DNA of 64,000 nt, from the NCBI GenBank assembly GCA_036244855.1, contig BQKZ01001101.1:11406-75405 (forward strand). Reading direction: 5' to 3'. Below the pieces are notes generated by a model that made no database searches, was not told where the DNA came from, and worked only from the letters and a program-made list of their open reading frames with translations. Within the stretch, counting starts at the first letter, position 1, and the number at the start of each line of letters is the position of its first letter. Origin of the DNA: Temnopleurus reevesii. Its lineage: Eukaryota; Echinodermata; Echinoidea; Temnopleuroida; Temnopleuridae. A program made the translations under genes and the position numbers. Of the stretch, positions 25,512-39,618 are shown in pieces.

Positions 25512-25688
25512 GGGGCCAATTGCACGAAATAATCTTAGCTATCCTCTTCATGCTAAGACGTCTTAAGTTCTTGTGCCACCCTCGTAACATAGTCGTATCA
25601 ACTCCGTCTATTTTACGAGGGTGGCACAAGAAGTCAAGACTTCTTAGCAGGAAGAGGATAGCTAAGACCATTTCTAGCAATCGGCCCC
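25512..25688. mobile_element. Foldback element with near full-length arms
   Basis: GGGGCCAATTGCACGAAATA at the left pairs with the inverse at the right (CCATTTCTAGCAATCGGCCCC). The arms run almost to the centre (TCTTGTGCCACCCTCGTAA against TTACGAGGGTGGCACAAGA), so the whole 177 bp can form one hairpin. Confidence 0.8.
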
Positions 25689-25747
25689 TGATTATCAAGA
25701 ACGAGGGCCAGATTATTACTTCTTTCTATATTTATGTATGAACAAAG

Positions 25748-25870
25748 GATTTTGGATAAAGTAAACAACTCCATTCAAACTTTGATAATAGCCTCGACAC
25801 AACGCAAAGGAACTCACAGAATAAAAGAAATGGAAAGTGAACGCTTGAATGAAGTTGTTTACTTTGTCCC
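25748..25870. mobile_element. TTTGGAYAAAGTAAA-family MITE, copy 1
   Basis: Left end GGATAAAGTAAACAACTCCA; right end is the inverse of GGACAAAGTAAACAACTTCA. The copy at 59928-60112 has the same ends, which defines a family. Confidence 0.75.
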
Positions 25871-26473
25871 ATCTGCTTAAGGAGCAGGTATCTTTATACC
25901 AAGTTTTCACTGGATCAGGCAATCTGTGGTTGTTCTGTCAGTTAATTACCCATATCTCAAAGTCTTTGCTACGGTATAGGACAATATTTTTTCCTCCAGA
26001 TATTCTCACAGGTTTTAACCAGTTCCATCAGCAAAATTTGTGAAAATAAAACCACAACAATTTCAACTTAATAGTATGGGAAACAGGCCACTTGCTATAA
26101 ACAGTGAAAAGGAGGTTCTCCGCTAAAATCTCTAAAATGGCTCTGCTAAAAATAAATAGAAAACAAAAATGAAAAAACATTTACTGATACAAAGATGCCA
26201 ACTTTTGGAATATGCTCGAGGATTAAAATTCCAATGTACCTCAAAATAGTTGTCTCATGTGAGTAACCATAATTACAAAAACCATACAATTTCTTTCATG
26301 AGTAAATATTTGGTTCAGCTGTTAGGGTGATTCATCTTTCAATCCTTATTCATATTCCAGAAGTTTGGCAACTCTATGACAACACACACAAACACACCAT
26401 TCACAAAGCCAGAAGAAGTAGCATCATGACCAGACTCGACTGCAAAACCAATATACACTTCACAAAAGCTCAA

Positions 26474-26660
26474 TACATAATGGGTGACTTCAAGTACGGT
26501 GTGCGGTGTTGATGTTGGTGTTGAGAGAGCAGATCGGCCCGTGAACCGCGCTCCAACACCGTTGGTCAGTTTACAGAAGCGATACAATCGCTGTATCGAT
26601 CGCCCAACACCAGCCACGATACCGAGTGACGTCACTCGCGCTTACAGAAAGCCTAGCGAA
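26474..26660. promoter_or_regulatory. CpG-rich stretch with CRE palindrome and inverted arm
   Basis: Contains the perfect palindrome GAGTGACGTCACTC (CREB/ATF site TGACGTCA) and ACAATCGCTGTATCGATCG. Its left edge GGGTGACTTCAAGTAC is repeated in inverse at 27227-27242, on the other side of the N gap, so it may be part of a larger inverted-repeat element. Confidence 0.35.
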
Positions 26661-26891
26661 CGGCTCAACGATAAAATAATTTTGGGTCTGAAATTCTCAA
26701 ATTAATCTATTCTAATTCATACAAATCGTGCAATCTTTTTCAAAATCCAGAAGAAAAAATATTGCCTTCAAAATAAAGTATTTGGTTTTAGTTTTCATTT
26801 GCAAGTTTTACCGGAAAGTTAATTTAACCACCGACATGTCACGAGTTTTCGGAGCAAAATGGCTACTATTCTGTGTGGAAAACGAATGCAT

Positions 26892-27226
26892 NNNNNNNNN
26901 NNNNNNNNNNNNNNNNNNNNNNNNNNNNNNNNNNNNNNNNNNNNNNNNNNNNNNNNNNNNNNNNNNNNNNNNNNNNNNNNNNNNNNNNNNNNNNNNNNNN
27001 NNNNNNNNNNNNNNNNNNNNNNNNNNNNNNNNNNNNNNNNNNNNNNNNNNNNNNNNNNNNNNNNNNNNNNNNNNNNNNNNNNNNNNNNNNNNNNNNNNNN
27101 NNNNNNNNNNNNNNNNNNNNNNNNNNNNNNNNNNNNNNNNNNNNNNNNNNNNNNNNNNNNNNNNNNNNNNNNNNNNNNNNNNNNNNNNNNNNNNNNNNNN
27201 NNNNNNNNNNNNNNNNNNNNNNNNNN
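26892..27226. other. Assembly gap (335 N)
   Basis: Unknown sequence. Open frames that cross it are artefacts. Confidence 1.
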
Positions 27227-29294
27227 GTACTTGAAGTCACCCATTCAACTCGGCAATTCAAATGAATAATGCAGAACAAATTCTTAAATTTTTTATTATA
27301 TTTACATATATTCATTTTGTTTTGTTTACCATCAAACTAAAATGTGGTAAATAAAAGGCTACAATGAAACAATGATATGAATTAACATCTGCAAAAGTAA
27401 ATGAATTCCAATAATTTGAATTAGCAAAGAGATTCTCTCCTTATCCCATATATTTTTAAAATCTTTGTGAACTAAATTTCACACCATACATCAGATAAAA
27501 TAGTGCTCAGTAAGTTTTCATCATTTTTCTCCTTTTTTTTTGTCATGTATATATCTTTGCAAGTATATAAATGTATGAAGAAATGTAATGGAAGAAATAT
27601 TTAGAAAAAGAATTAAACTACAACAGCAAACAAAATGGGGAGGGCACTTCAAAATCTAACTACATGACATAACACAGGATGGCCACTCAACCAGAATAAA
27701 GTAATGAAAATATCATGGAAAGGTACTGTAACAACAGAGACAAATCATTTTATGAAGGGACAACAAATGTTATGCAAGATGGATATTCTGTTCTCATTAG
27801 TAGCACAAAAAATATTACCCTGGTAAAATTAATGATGCATTTTCTCAGCTCTTGAGAAGAGAAATGTAAATGTTTTAATTCTAAGAATATTAAAAATTAT
27901 ACCATACTATCACCCTAACATAATGTCACCAAAACCTGATTAAAAAAATCAAACAAACCCATACTTTGCTGTGCCAAACTTGTGCACACTTGATTGAATA
28001 GATGCCTTACTGATTACATCATTCGCTTTTTATTTTAAAAGAAATAGCTTCCCTTTCTGGCACTTTGCCACATTAAAAAAGTTGCAAATAAAAACATAAT
28101 ATCCTGCATTTTTAGTCAAATAAACCTTGCACTGGCCTCCACGAGACTGCCAACTGTCAACGGCAATTTGAATAGCGCCCTATAAAGATAAAAGCTTTTT
28201 ATTTACTCTCGCTGATCATTCCTCAGAAAAAACAAAAGCTATTCACCCTGCACATGCCAATCAAAATGCCATTTCCAATGTTATCATAATGTGATACAAG
28301 AAACTGTGTGTTAAAAAAAACTTTCCCCAACAAGAAATCTTTATTTTTACAATGCAGATCCAATGGCACTCACACTAAATAAAAAAAAATATTTTCTGTC
28401 ATTTTAATGTAAGGGTCAACTCATCAAGACAGTATTTCCAATCATATTTTGTGTGATGACATTTGTATCACATTAGCTTTAAATTAATATCCTGAAGTTC
28501 AAAATACAGGGTAGAATTTACAAAAAAAAAAGAAGAAGATTACCATCTGATACTATGAATTATCAAGCACAAGGCTGATCTTTCCTAACATATTCCAACA
28601 TTTCATGAAACATTCGGCTAACTTTCTACTGCCCTGTAACAATTGACGATTGCGAGAATTTCAAACCATTATCAAAGACAATTATGAGATTATAATTTTG
28701 TTATCTCAAAATTAAAAAACGAACAAAAAATTGGATAGCTAGCGAAATAACTAGTGAAGAATGTCTACGTTATTCAATTTCCTAAATTCTTTTCTAAATA
28801 TAAATGCCAGGAGTATATATGCATGTGTATAAAAGAGTCACTGATGCATTGTACATTGTATAATGTAATAACCAAGTTCACCATTGCACTGTATAAAATA
28901 TGAATATACAAGCAGCATTCCCATTTTTGGTGAGTTTAAGTGGCGAGATGTAAACGAGCTGTGCAAGCTCTTACTTCACTGCACTCCTAAGAACTCGCGC
29001 AAATTTGGTCAACTTTAATCCACTGCACATCGGTCATAAACGAGGCCACATTGACTTTACAATGATTGCTGTAGGACTGATGAGATCATAATACAAGTTA
29101 TGAGACCTATGCACGAGTATTGAGATTCGATTATGAATAGAACAAGTAGGAAGAGTATAATATCAATTCATCGAGTTCAACATGGATTAGCCTAGGTAAA
29201 CATTGAGATTTTGAACCTGTTTGAAAACTTTGGAACAATTTACTTGTTCAAGGCAAATTTCTTGAGAGTTTTTATGAGTAATCCCATATTATCT

Positions 29295-29453
29295 GGGGGG
29301 TGTTTCATCAAGATTTGTCGCAGAGACGATTAGTCAGCGCTGACAAATTCCTTGATTGTGATTGGATGAAAAGCACTATCGCTGATAGTTGCTATGGGAA
29401 CTGTCGGAAAACGACTCCTTGTTGCTGCGACAAATCTTGATGAAACACCCCCC
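29295..29453. mobile_element. MITE with GGTGTTTCATCAAG ends
   Basis: 159 bp with near-perfect arms: GGGGTGTTTCATCAAGATTT at the left and the inverse ending AAACACCCCCC at the right, each extending through TTGTCGCAG. A decayed relative seems to lie at 33640-33815. Confidence 0.85.
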
Positions 29454-32400
29454 TGGAGTTATGTCAAAAGATCATTTGAGGGAACTTGCACAGCTCATAT
29501 ACAACTCCCCACTCCTACTCACCAACCAGGGATTGCTGCTTTAGAATGAAGGAAGGTAAACCTTATAAAAGGGCAACATCCAACAAACAAGATGGAACAA
29601 GGTTTTTGAACAATAATTCAGTGGTAAATCATGAGAAGTAGAAAACAAAACAATTCATCAATGAATGGATAACAGACCAAAGAAAGTCAACAATACTCCT
29701 AATTATATCACACATATCAAAGTTTTGTCTCACTAGCATGCTAATTTGCTGTCCTACATAACCTTTTTCAATTTTTTTTTAATCTTTCTACTTATCTTAA
29801 CTACACATGCTGTTCAAAAAGTACATATAAGAAAACTTGCTTTTACAGGTTTAATGCAATAAATTTCTTTTTACCAAACAATAAGTGATCTTTTTTTCTT
29901 CAAAAAATATATTCCCCATACATGATAAAGAATTTGAATCTACACTTAACAAGATTTAGAACCATAAGTCTATACCACAAAGGTCTAGTCAAAAATATCT
30001 TGCAAAGTCATCAAAAGAAATAAAGAGTAAAATGTAAAATCATCAGAAAGAGCATTATTTACAGAAAAATACAAGCCTTATTTGGAGGAAGATGTAAAAA
30101 GTTGAAAATACTTCTGTAAGAATTCAATATATAATCATGCAAGGCAAATGTTCAACATCAATCCACAGTGCATTTACTTCTTTCCTTTCAAGGATAAAAT
30201 ACTGTCAAATACTATGCACCTAAAACATCAAAGTATACCATCAAGCAAATTCAAATATCAACATATCTTTTTTTTTTCTAAAAGAATAATTACATAATTT
30301 AGTCATTCTGCAATATTTACACTATGCACATTACATCGTAAATTCTTTTTTCTTTCAATTTTTTTGTTCTTTTTTTTCTTTTTGGTACCTTTTTTTTGTT
30401 CCCCAGGAACGAATCAATAAATCTTGCATTATTTAATACAGTATTATGATAAAAGAAAGAAAATATTTCAATTAACAAGGACACATTATACCTTCAAAAG
30501 TGTGGTATACCATTCCACTTGCACCTACATGAACAGGATTTGGAAAAATCTCAATAACTATCCTAATTTTAATTAAAATAACGACCAATATAACTCTGAT
30601 TCATTCCGATCCAATGTTACAAATTGTAAGCTGGTATGTGTGATACATTAAAAATAAATCAAGTCATAAAATAAAGCCTCCGGCACCACCTTACAGTAGC
30701 GGAGGCATAAAAAAGTCCTTTTGTAATAGTAATCTATCATTTTAACATTTTCAAAGAATATATCCTCTTGAAATGGTTATCCAAAATACAAGAGTAAGTC
30801 ATTCTGTGTGGCAACTGTTCTTATTCAAAGATATATAAATTATTTCCTTGTAAGTTTAATTAAAAAAATGTTGGAGAAATGGCAACCCTTCACAAAATTA
30901 CCAATAGATAACTAAATAAACACTCCAAAATTTCAAAATTGAATGAAGCTAAATTTATAGGTCTTTTATCCCCGGTGATCATAACTGCTTTGTCCTTGCA
31001 TAATCCGCAGAAAACAAAACTAAATAAGACTTTTCTTTAACGACAAAAATTCATAGAACAAACAAAATTTTCCCAACTGAATGAATACAAAACACAGTTC
31101 TATAGAGTAGTAAGAATATGCTTTAAAAATTGCTAAAAATGTAGAAATTTAAGATTATCCTATCAGACAACAGAAAGATATAAAGTGATTAAGGGAATGT
31201 TTTTTTCTATTCTTTTTTGTTCTAGATATTTGAGTGATGGCTCAACTTTCTCCACACAGTGGACATAAAAAATCTTGGTAAAATATGCCGAACATATTGA
31301 TTTTATAATGAGTATAAACTGCTAATTATTTACATACATCGCAGTACACAAGGCCTTAAATAAGGGAAAGTAAAGGATTTACCTACTACTAGTGAATATG
31401 AAAATATCATTTGGAAATGAAAAATGAAAACTACTTTGAAAACCAAAATATTACTAATGATTTTTGTTTATATTCAAAAGGTGCATAAAAACAAATGAAT
31501 AGATGAACAAGAAATGTATAATTCAGATCTAAAGTTAAATTATCTTTTAATAAAACAATTCTTGATCCTTTATCTGTTTACACTAATATTCTTTTATAAT
31601 AAGGGTCCAGGTGCTAAATTTGTAACAGCTGTAGATGTTTCCCATTTGGCAATTATCAAAGAAAATTATTGAAAATCAATTCCATAAATATGGAACTTTA
31701 ATATATTTTTCCACTCACAAATTGGCATTTGTCAGAGATGCCAGCCATTGCGAATTAAACAATCATATGTATTTCTATTTTTGATGTCCATTCAAGGATT
31801 TTCATCACTGTTTATTGTTGTCATGCTTTAATTCTCTCAGAAGTTGTTATTGGTTACTTTGCCAACATAAAGGTTGGCAATATTTTAGATCTAAAATGAT
31901 TAAATGGCGGCTTGATTAACTTACCCTAAAATTTCCTTAAAATGATTTTTTTTCAGGGCAAATGGAAAATATGACAAAGTTGATGTCTATGGAGAACCAA
32001 GAGGCTAAACAACAAGATTGAATAACTGTAGAACTTGCTATCATTATTCAAAAATAGTATTCAAGTTCGAACAAAAATTCCCCCAAATGGTCTATTCACT
32101 ATAAACCCTTTCCCATTAAGTTTGGTGAAAAATCAGTACTATGTTCTAATCAGACATGATTTCATTACATGATTAATGTATTAAACGGATCAACACAACA
32201 TTTGAAGATGGAAAAATTCAACTTTACATGGTATTATTTTCTATCAATATCTATTTCATTTAAATCTATGCTACAGAATTCCTGTATCTTAAAAAAAGAG
32301 GGGGAAACAAATGAGAAGTAACCATGAATTCAAAGGCTTATCCCTACTCCACATGGACTGTCATTGAAAGACAGATCATGATGAATAGGTACATAGCTGC

Positions 32401-33295
32401 CCTTAATAATGCGTAGAGAATGAGAAATGCCTTTAAATCTAAATTCATCATCATAGATATATACCTCTCAGTGAATCGTAAACCTAATGGGAGTTGCAGC
32501 ATATTCTGGTTCTTACATAAATACAGGACACACAGATCTGGATAAACTGAATTACTCTGAAATGCTTCTTATTCGAAGTACTTTTTCTCTATTCCTGATA
32601 ATTGGTTGATCATGGTAGGGAAAGGGTGATCTAAAAATAACATTTTGATATGTTGGCTGCCAAGCATTCATTCAAACTTTGACAACTTTCAAGTTTCGAT
32701 TCTGTTCAGGGGTATGAGAGCATCTGTGAAAAAAATCTGGAAAAATCTGAAAAAGTATGTAATGCTTAAAAATATCACTCTTTCCATTCAATTTGCATTA
32801 AAAATACCAAAAGAGGGTTTTTAACCATGTCCAAAAAGTCGGAAATCAGATTAAAATCTGAACTCTCACACCCCTGTCTGTTATGCTTAATAAAGAGGAA
32901 CATTATCAATTATAAGGTCTTAACAATACATGTAGTCGATTTAACAAATACCTTACATAGACACATATTTTTCTCTGCATTTGGCTGCACAATTGCTCAA
33001 ACTTTTCCGACTCTATTACATCTACACGTACCTAAGGAATAGACCATCCTGCTCGCAGAGTTATTGCTCTTGGAAATATACATTCGTAAAAGATAATCTC
33101 TAATCTATTTCTTCCTCTGTGTGACCTAAAACAAAAATAATGGGTATCAACTACCTTTGGCAAAGTGAATTTTTGAAGCATCCCACAGATTCATCAGAAT
33201 GAGTGCACAGTTCCATTCATTCCATCATACTGATATTGCTTAATAATAATTGCAAGGAATGAAGGACTAAACTCAGAAACTCTCATGACATATCA

Positions 33296-33423
33296 GGGGC
33301 CTGTAACATAAAAAATGCAATTAATCTTACAATAAATATTCATCGCAAGTCTATGGCAACATGTGTACCACAGAGATACGATCAATTTTCAATCTATCGT
33401 ATCTCTATTATGTTACAGTCCCC
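33296..33423. mobile_element. GGGGCCTGTAACATAA MITE, copy 1
   Basis: Left GGGGCCTGTAACATAA, right TTATGTTACAGTCCCC, with a central GAGATACGAT/ATCGTATCTC pair. Confidence 0.8.
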
Positions 33424-33455
33424 AGAAATATCAACTTGCGATCAATGGGATTACA

Positions 33456-33586
33456 GGGGCCTGTAACATAAAAGAGATACGACAAACAAAGAAAAAATAA
33501 TAGTATCTCCATGGTACAAGTTTTTCTATATACTTATGATTGATATCTATCATAAGTTGAATTGCATTGTTTATATTACAGGCCCC
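33456..33586. mobile_element. GGGGCCTGTAACATAA MITE, copy 2
   Basis: Only 32 bp from copy 1 and in the same orientation. Left GGGGCCTGTAACATAA, right TTTATATTACAGGCCCC. Confidence 0.8.
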
Positions 33587-34764
33587 GGATGTCCGGCCTC
33601 TGAATGTCAGCTATATTGAGAGCTCGGGTGGTGCTAACTTTATTGAGCACTGATGGTCATTTCATGGAGCTCTTCATAGCGGCAATGTAGCAAGCACTGA
33701 CTAATCGAATGAAAGCCTTAATTTTGACAGGCTGAAAAGCCAATCTCAGACAGTTGCTATGGTAACTGAAAAAGAATAAGTGCTTGTCCCTACAACAAGA
33801 TTCAAGGAACATCCTCCGACACTATACCAACTAATAACGGGGTCTCTAAACTTACTCCAAAGAAATAAAGAACATATCAATGGGCAAGACAACTATTGTG
33901 CTCAGTTTTGATCTAAAATGCGCAAGACTATAGACGATAGCACTACAGAATAGTTCCAGTAGTAAGTCACTTCTTACTCCAAGAACAAACTCGTTAACTA
34001 TCGCCCTGGGTTTTTCCTATCCTTACTCTCATACTCTTTTTGTCCATAGAAGAAGTGCAGTACCCTCCGACACTGCGGGCACTTTATTTGACATCTCCAT
34101 CATTTGGTATTCACAAACAAGTCATGGAGCTAGCCTGCCTCAAAGGCACGAGTTTGTTACCGGTCTGCTCTTACCATGGTGTTGTAACAAATTAGAAACC
34201 ACCCGAGGGCTTCAGTTGTATCCAGACATTTGATTGCATGCTTTTTATCCCTGCAGCGTAGACATCCAACTCCACCCAAACAAAGCAAGGGAGTTCCTCT
34301 TTACTGGTGATTAGATTGTTTCACGATTATCCAGGTGATTGATTCCATTGCTGTCTGGAGCAGTATGACAGTGCTGGGGACTTAAACAAAGCACTTGCGT
34401 TCCACGATACAAGACATATCCCTCTGTCTCGCATTCCGGACGGAAGCCAGCGCTGTAATCACTGTAGCATGAAATTTCTTATGACCAAGCAAAGCATTTG
34501 AAATCAATGACATAAGACACATCACCAAACAGCTGCAATGACATACAAACAGTGGATTACATCCTAGCTTTCTCTGCAGAATAACAGTTCAGAAATGCCT
34601 AACAATTAAATTTCACACTTCCTTCGAAACACTCCGACTCTATGCAAAATAATCATTTCTGAACTGTCAATTCTGGTCATTTCTGAAATTGATAACACTG
34701 CAGTGAATCAGTCAATTAAGACCAAACAAAGCGATAAGAGTTAGATGGGATGGCCAGAGTGCAT

Positions 34765-34908
34765 TCATTCCTCGGCTCCCCCGACAGCACCCTGGGCCTC
34801 CAGATTGGTGTGCTGGTGGTCTGAGGTAGACTGCTGTCGACTGCGGCTTGGCCTCGACTTCTTGGCATCCCCAGCTCCACTAGACTGTGCTCCCTCACTT
34901 ATGGGTGG
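34765..34908 (-). CDS. LARP1: LARP1 last coding exon
   Basis: 48 codons: [20 protein letters not shown], a Ser/Gln/Arg-rich end and GGAEE, stop TGA at 34767-34765. Low-complexity C terminus as in vertebrates. Confidence 0.9.
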   Translation of the reverse strand, partial: PPISEGAQSSGAGDAKKSRPSRSRQQSTSDHQHTNLEAQGAVGGAEE

Positions 34909-37900
34909 CTGGAGTTGGAGAGAGGGAAATAAATGTGGTGAATTCAAACCAAGCCATAGTTATTACTTCATGTAATTTATGTATAATGGAAGTGTGGCTA
35001 AATTAAAATCCTAGAAAGATAAATTTCAGCTTTTGTTCAGTATCAGAGCCATACAATAAACAATAGAATAAAATAATAAAAAGAACTTTTGACCAATAAA
35101 TCTGAGTACTTGAGGTAAGAGCATAACTTCTCTGGTCCATACAGACAACACACAAAACTCCCTTTTTTGCAATTGTCTTGTGAAATGTGAGCTTTCCGTT
35201 CTACTTCTTCCTCCCCCTAACTCGAGCTGAGGGGTGACTATATAGAAAAAACAAGTAATACTCACCTCCACTCTGAAATCCTCAAGTTTCCTGTACTTCT
35301 TGAGTGCGTCGGTTAGCTCTGGCAAGGTGGTTAGCTCTCTCAGGCGTGAGTATTTGAGGTAGGCCCAGAACTTCTCCAGTCCATACAGTTGCCCTAATTA
35401 GAATAATAAGAAAGATAGGAATACACTGTAAGATGCAGACTACCATAATATCTAAAGTGTAAAAATCACATTGCTCAGATGTCTGATACGGTTAATAATG
35501 TCTTATATGATACCCATCCACTATACATATGATCGCTACTTAGCAAAATTTTAATCTTAACCCTATTTTAACTGGGCTTTTTCAGACCAAGTGGATAGCC
35601 GCAAAATTTTGCACGCGCATAGTGTAGAGTGTAAACTACATGACTGTATAGTTTGATTTTCTGAAAATTTAAGATTTCTATTTTTAATTAATTAATTATG
35701 CAAATTTATGCATGAAATCTTATTTTCTGGTCTATTTCACTTATTGAAGCTCCTAGAAAGCTCATTTTAGGTATGAATATTCTCCATATTATTCCTCACA
35801 ATACTACCTGGGAAANAGTATATGACAGCTAGCATGGATAAATTCTTCATAAAGAAGTCATACCTGATTCATAATCCCTCAACGTCTCCAATTGGAAGTC
35901 CTTGTAGATATCTGCTCTAAACTTGATCTCAAGGCCATAACTGAAGTACCTGCATAAAACAAAGAACATTAAAGTTGTGTATAAAATCATGAAAACCGTT
36001 AATAAAGTTGTGCATAAAATCATGAAAAACTATTAAAAAAAAGTTGTGTATAAAATCATGAAACACTGTATATTAAAGTTGTGTATAAAATAATGGAAAA
36101 CTTTAACTTTGTGATAACCGATTGGTTGTTCAAAAAAAAAAAGTCATCTGAAAATTTTGATTAAAAATGCTACATATAAGGTAAATATACTCTGGGGTGG
36201 CTTGACCTCTTGTCGGTATCAAATCAATTTCTTCCCTTTACTTTCGGTTATGCTCCATGCTATCTTGACATGCTCCAAAGGAAAATTGTTGGTCATACAA
36301 ATTCTATAATGCTTTTTCTCAGAAGTTTGGCTATTCACAATCACATCTTTGATGTAAGATTAATATTCCTGAAGCATTTGCTTCTCTACCTGAATAGACA
36401 CTCCAGTCCGTAGCGGTAGCCTTGCTTGGCGTCCTCAACGGCCAGGTTCCTGAACTCTTCGTACATCTTCTTGTTGAAGTTTGTTCGGAGGAAGAAAGAC
36501 CAGAAACGGAAGAGAGTGTTCATCTCCTGCGACTTGCCGATACCGAGCTTCTTACGGTCTGGAAAGAGAAAAAGGGAAAGAGGGTTGTTAAAGCAGTCTT
36601 CATGAGAATTGAAGCAGTTGTCATGAGCATTGAAGCACTTTTCATGAGTATTGAAGCAGTCTTCATGAGTCAAAAACATGAACGATTTGAGACAGGATTT
36701 TACAGATTCACGGACATACAAGCTGAGATTCTTGAAAGTTGAATTATTTCCAACTCCGATGATCGACTTCAACACTTTTCTAAATCGATCCTGATTAAAA
36801 TAGCAGAAATTTCTAATTTGAAAGAGTTGTGCCGTTCAAAAATATTGTAAAAATAGCTGTTTGCTTCTTTCTAAAGATTCTTACCATTACTCAAGTCTGT
36901 GTGTAATTAATTTTCCATATTTTTTATCAGTAGTAGTTGTAAAATTGGTTCAATCTAAAATTCAATCAAATAGAATTATCAAAAAACAAATTTTGACTAG
37001 AGTTCCTTGAAAATTAATAGCAATCACAAAATACAAAACTGATTGTCGTTAAAATATAATGGTAGATTCTTACCTTTGAGACACTTTTGATGGTATTTGT
37101 GGTAAGCGTGCTGAGTGAAATTGTTATCCTTGAGAAGCTCATGCGATGGATGCTCAAACTTGGGGAAGCTCTGGGGGGTACCGTAGCTGGTGCTGATAGG
37201 TGCACCTTCAGACGGTGAACTGGTAAAAGAAACAAGAGGAGGATTGATAGACAAGCACTATGGATCACAATATGAGATTGAATACAAAAATTAACAAACC
37301 AAAATAATTTACTAAAATTCAAAATAAAAAGTCAAAGTGATGGCAGTAAACTCTGTGAGATCGGAATTTTTCTCCTTTTTTCTTCTTTTTTTTTTTTGAG
37401 AAAGATGATCATTGCCAGATGGATAGTAGCGATGTACTTTCAAAAGGCTAAAAAATTATCAAAAATTATTAAAAAAATTATCTTAAATGCCATCACTGCA
37501 TTCAAATTTAAACTTCATTCAGTAAAATCAATGTATTCTGCTGATTTATCTATAAATTCATAACTAGTTGATTGGCCATTTCATTAGAGAGAAATTTTGC
37601 CATAACACAACTTTTCCTTCCCCACATGTCGAAAACTTTTAATTAAGTTTCCTCTTACAAGTTACCTACGAAGGCATTATTTCAACAACACCAAGATAAA
37701 GAGTTGGGCACATGAGGTAGAACAAAACTTTGGTTTTACCTTGTTGATGTATGTCTAGACCTGGCAACGTGTTCCCTCGAGTCCAGCACCCAACCAACGT
37801 GGCTCTCTATAGGTGGGTCCTCACTGTGATTTGTCTTGCGTTTCCTTGGAGTCTGAGTACAGAAAAAGAACATTGTTAAAAGATATTCAGACATTTCATG

Positions 37901-39584
37901 ATACCTACGACAATAATAATCAAATAATTTGCGCTGTAATGTTAGGGTTTGGAGATATTTTTATTAAAAAACAGACAGATGCTCTTATTTCAATTTGAAA
38001 TTTGTTTTCAGAGTTTTGGAGTAATGAAATTGAAACAAGCAATCATTTTGCTGATAAAGATGAATCCAGCATTCTCCCGATTATAATTCATTTTTTTCCC
38101 CTTCAGCTCATCAAAGCAAAGTTATTCATATATGAGAGTGTAGAAAATAAGTTTTCTTGATCTACTAAAACAACCTTTTGTAAGAGTTAGACAGAATACC
38201 TTATTGTCGATGGGTTTGGTTTCTTTCATGACAGGGTAGAACCTGGGTGACATCTGAGCTTTACCCCTAGGGGTGCGAGGCGTCCTCATGGCCTCACGTA
38301 GGTGGGCACCTTCTGGGACTGCAGTGGGTAACGACCTCGCGACCATTGCTGCGTCTGCCTTCACTGAACGTACTGAAAGAAAAAATAGACAAGATATTCA
38401 CACTCGAGTTTACCAGTGCCTCGCTACTTCGGAAGCAAGCTATCATATTCTGACAAAATTTGAACATATAATTGTATTTCTATGCATTACTTTCATTTTC
38501 AACATGACTATCATTACATGTTTCTTGCAACAGTCATTTAGCACTAAAACATAACGAATTCAATAACGATATTTTAGAATTCATCTTTTTGGGGGGGGCC
38601 ATTCTAAAATATCAGTCAATTTTTTTTATTCTAGAATGATATCATCCATGAAGGCTAAACTTTTAACATAATTTTTTAACCATATTCACAAATCAATAGC
38701 TACATTTCATTGTCTTGTATTAACATCCAAGAGGGAATTGCTAGAATGTTAAAATTACAAATAAACTAGAATTCAATTGCAAATTGCACATTAAAAATTG
38801 GCATACAGCGGCTACGTATTTGCCAGCACCATTCAAATCCTATTTACAATCAATAGAACATTTCTAGCAACATCTCCCTAGTCTGAAACACCACCCACCT
38901 GCACTCTTCTGGATAGCGATGCCACCCTCCTCCCCTGCTCCCTGCGCCGATGGGATGGAGCCTTCCTCAGGGCTACTGCTGCCTGCGGGTGGGGCGGGGG
39001 GCACAACCTGACTGGTGTGGGGTTTGTCTGGGGTCAGGCAGGAGAACTCCTCGTTGGTAATCGTCTGGATCTTGCTGAAGGCTGTGTGCGTAGGCATGGC
39101 TGACGACATCAGTGACATCAAGTCGGGCTGTATGAATGATGGTAAGACAAAGTTGGGGTGCTATTACTATTTTTTAAACAATCTATTTCATAAGTAGAAG
39201 GCTTCACGGCACAACCTGTCTGGTGTGGGATTTGTCAGGTGTCAAGCAGGAAAACTCCTCGTTGGTAATCTTCTGGATCTTGCTGAGGGCTGTGTGCGTA
39301 GGCATGGCTGATGACATCAGCGACATCAAATCGGGCTGTATGAGTGATGGTAAAACAATTTAGCATGTTTTTATTTTTTTCAAACGATCTATTTAATCTA
39401 TGTATCTGTTTTCAAAGTAAAGTAGAAACATAGTGTTCACAAAACAAATACAAACAGGGAAAGAGGAAGAAATGCCCCGGTGAGTTGAAGGGGTGCCATA
39501 GTGTGGAAAGGGTTAACTGAATAGCCAGAAATTACTTTGCCCCCAAAAATAATGCCTCTGTCATCACCTTCCCTTCACAGAGGC

Positions 39585-39618
<34 letters not shown>

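Larger units (their letters stand above)
23532..26891. other. AKAP17A 3' flank: probable 3' UTR and transposon relics
   Basis: No coding sequence recognised. Holds the inverted-repeat elements at 23637-23814, 25512-25688 and 25748-25870 and several possible plus-strand poly(A) signals (for example AATAAA near 25381). The end of the AKAP17A transcript was not placed. Confidence 0.6.
27227..34764. other. LARP1 3' flank, probably long 3' UTR
   Basis: 7.5 kb of AT-rich sequence without recognisable coding exons, downstream of the LARP1 stop. It includes the inverted-repeat elements at 29295-29453, 33296-33423 and 33456-33586. A minus-strand AATAAA lies near 27291-27296, and others occur. How much is UTR cannot be told from sequence alone. 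Confidence 0.5.

Noticed and set aside
26728..27315. Frames of 130-168 codons across the first N gap
   Set aside because: They consist almost wholly of unknown bases.
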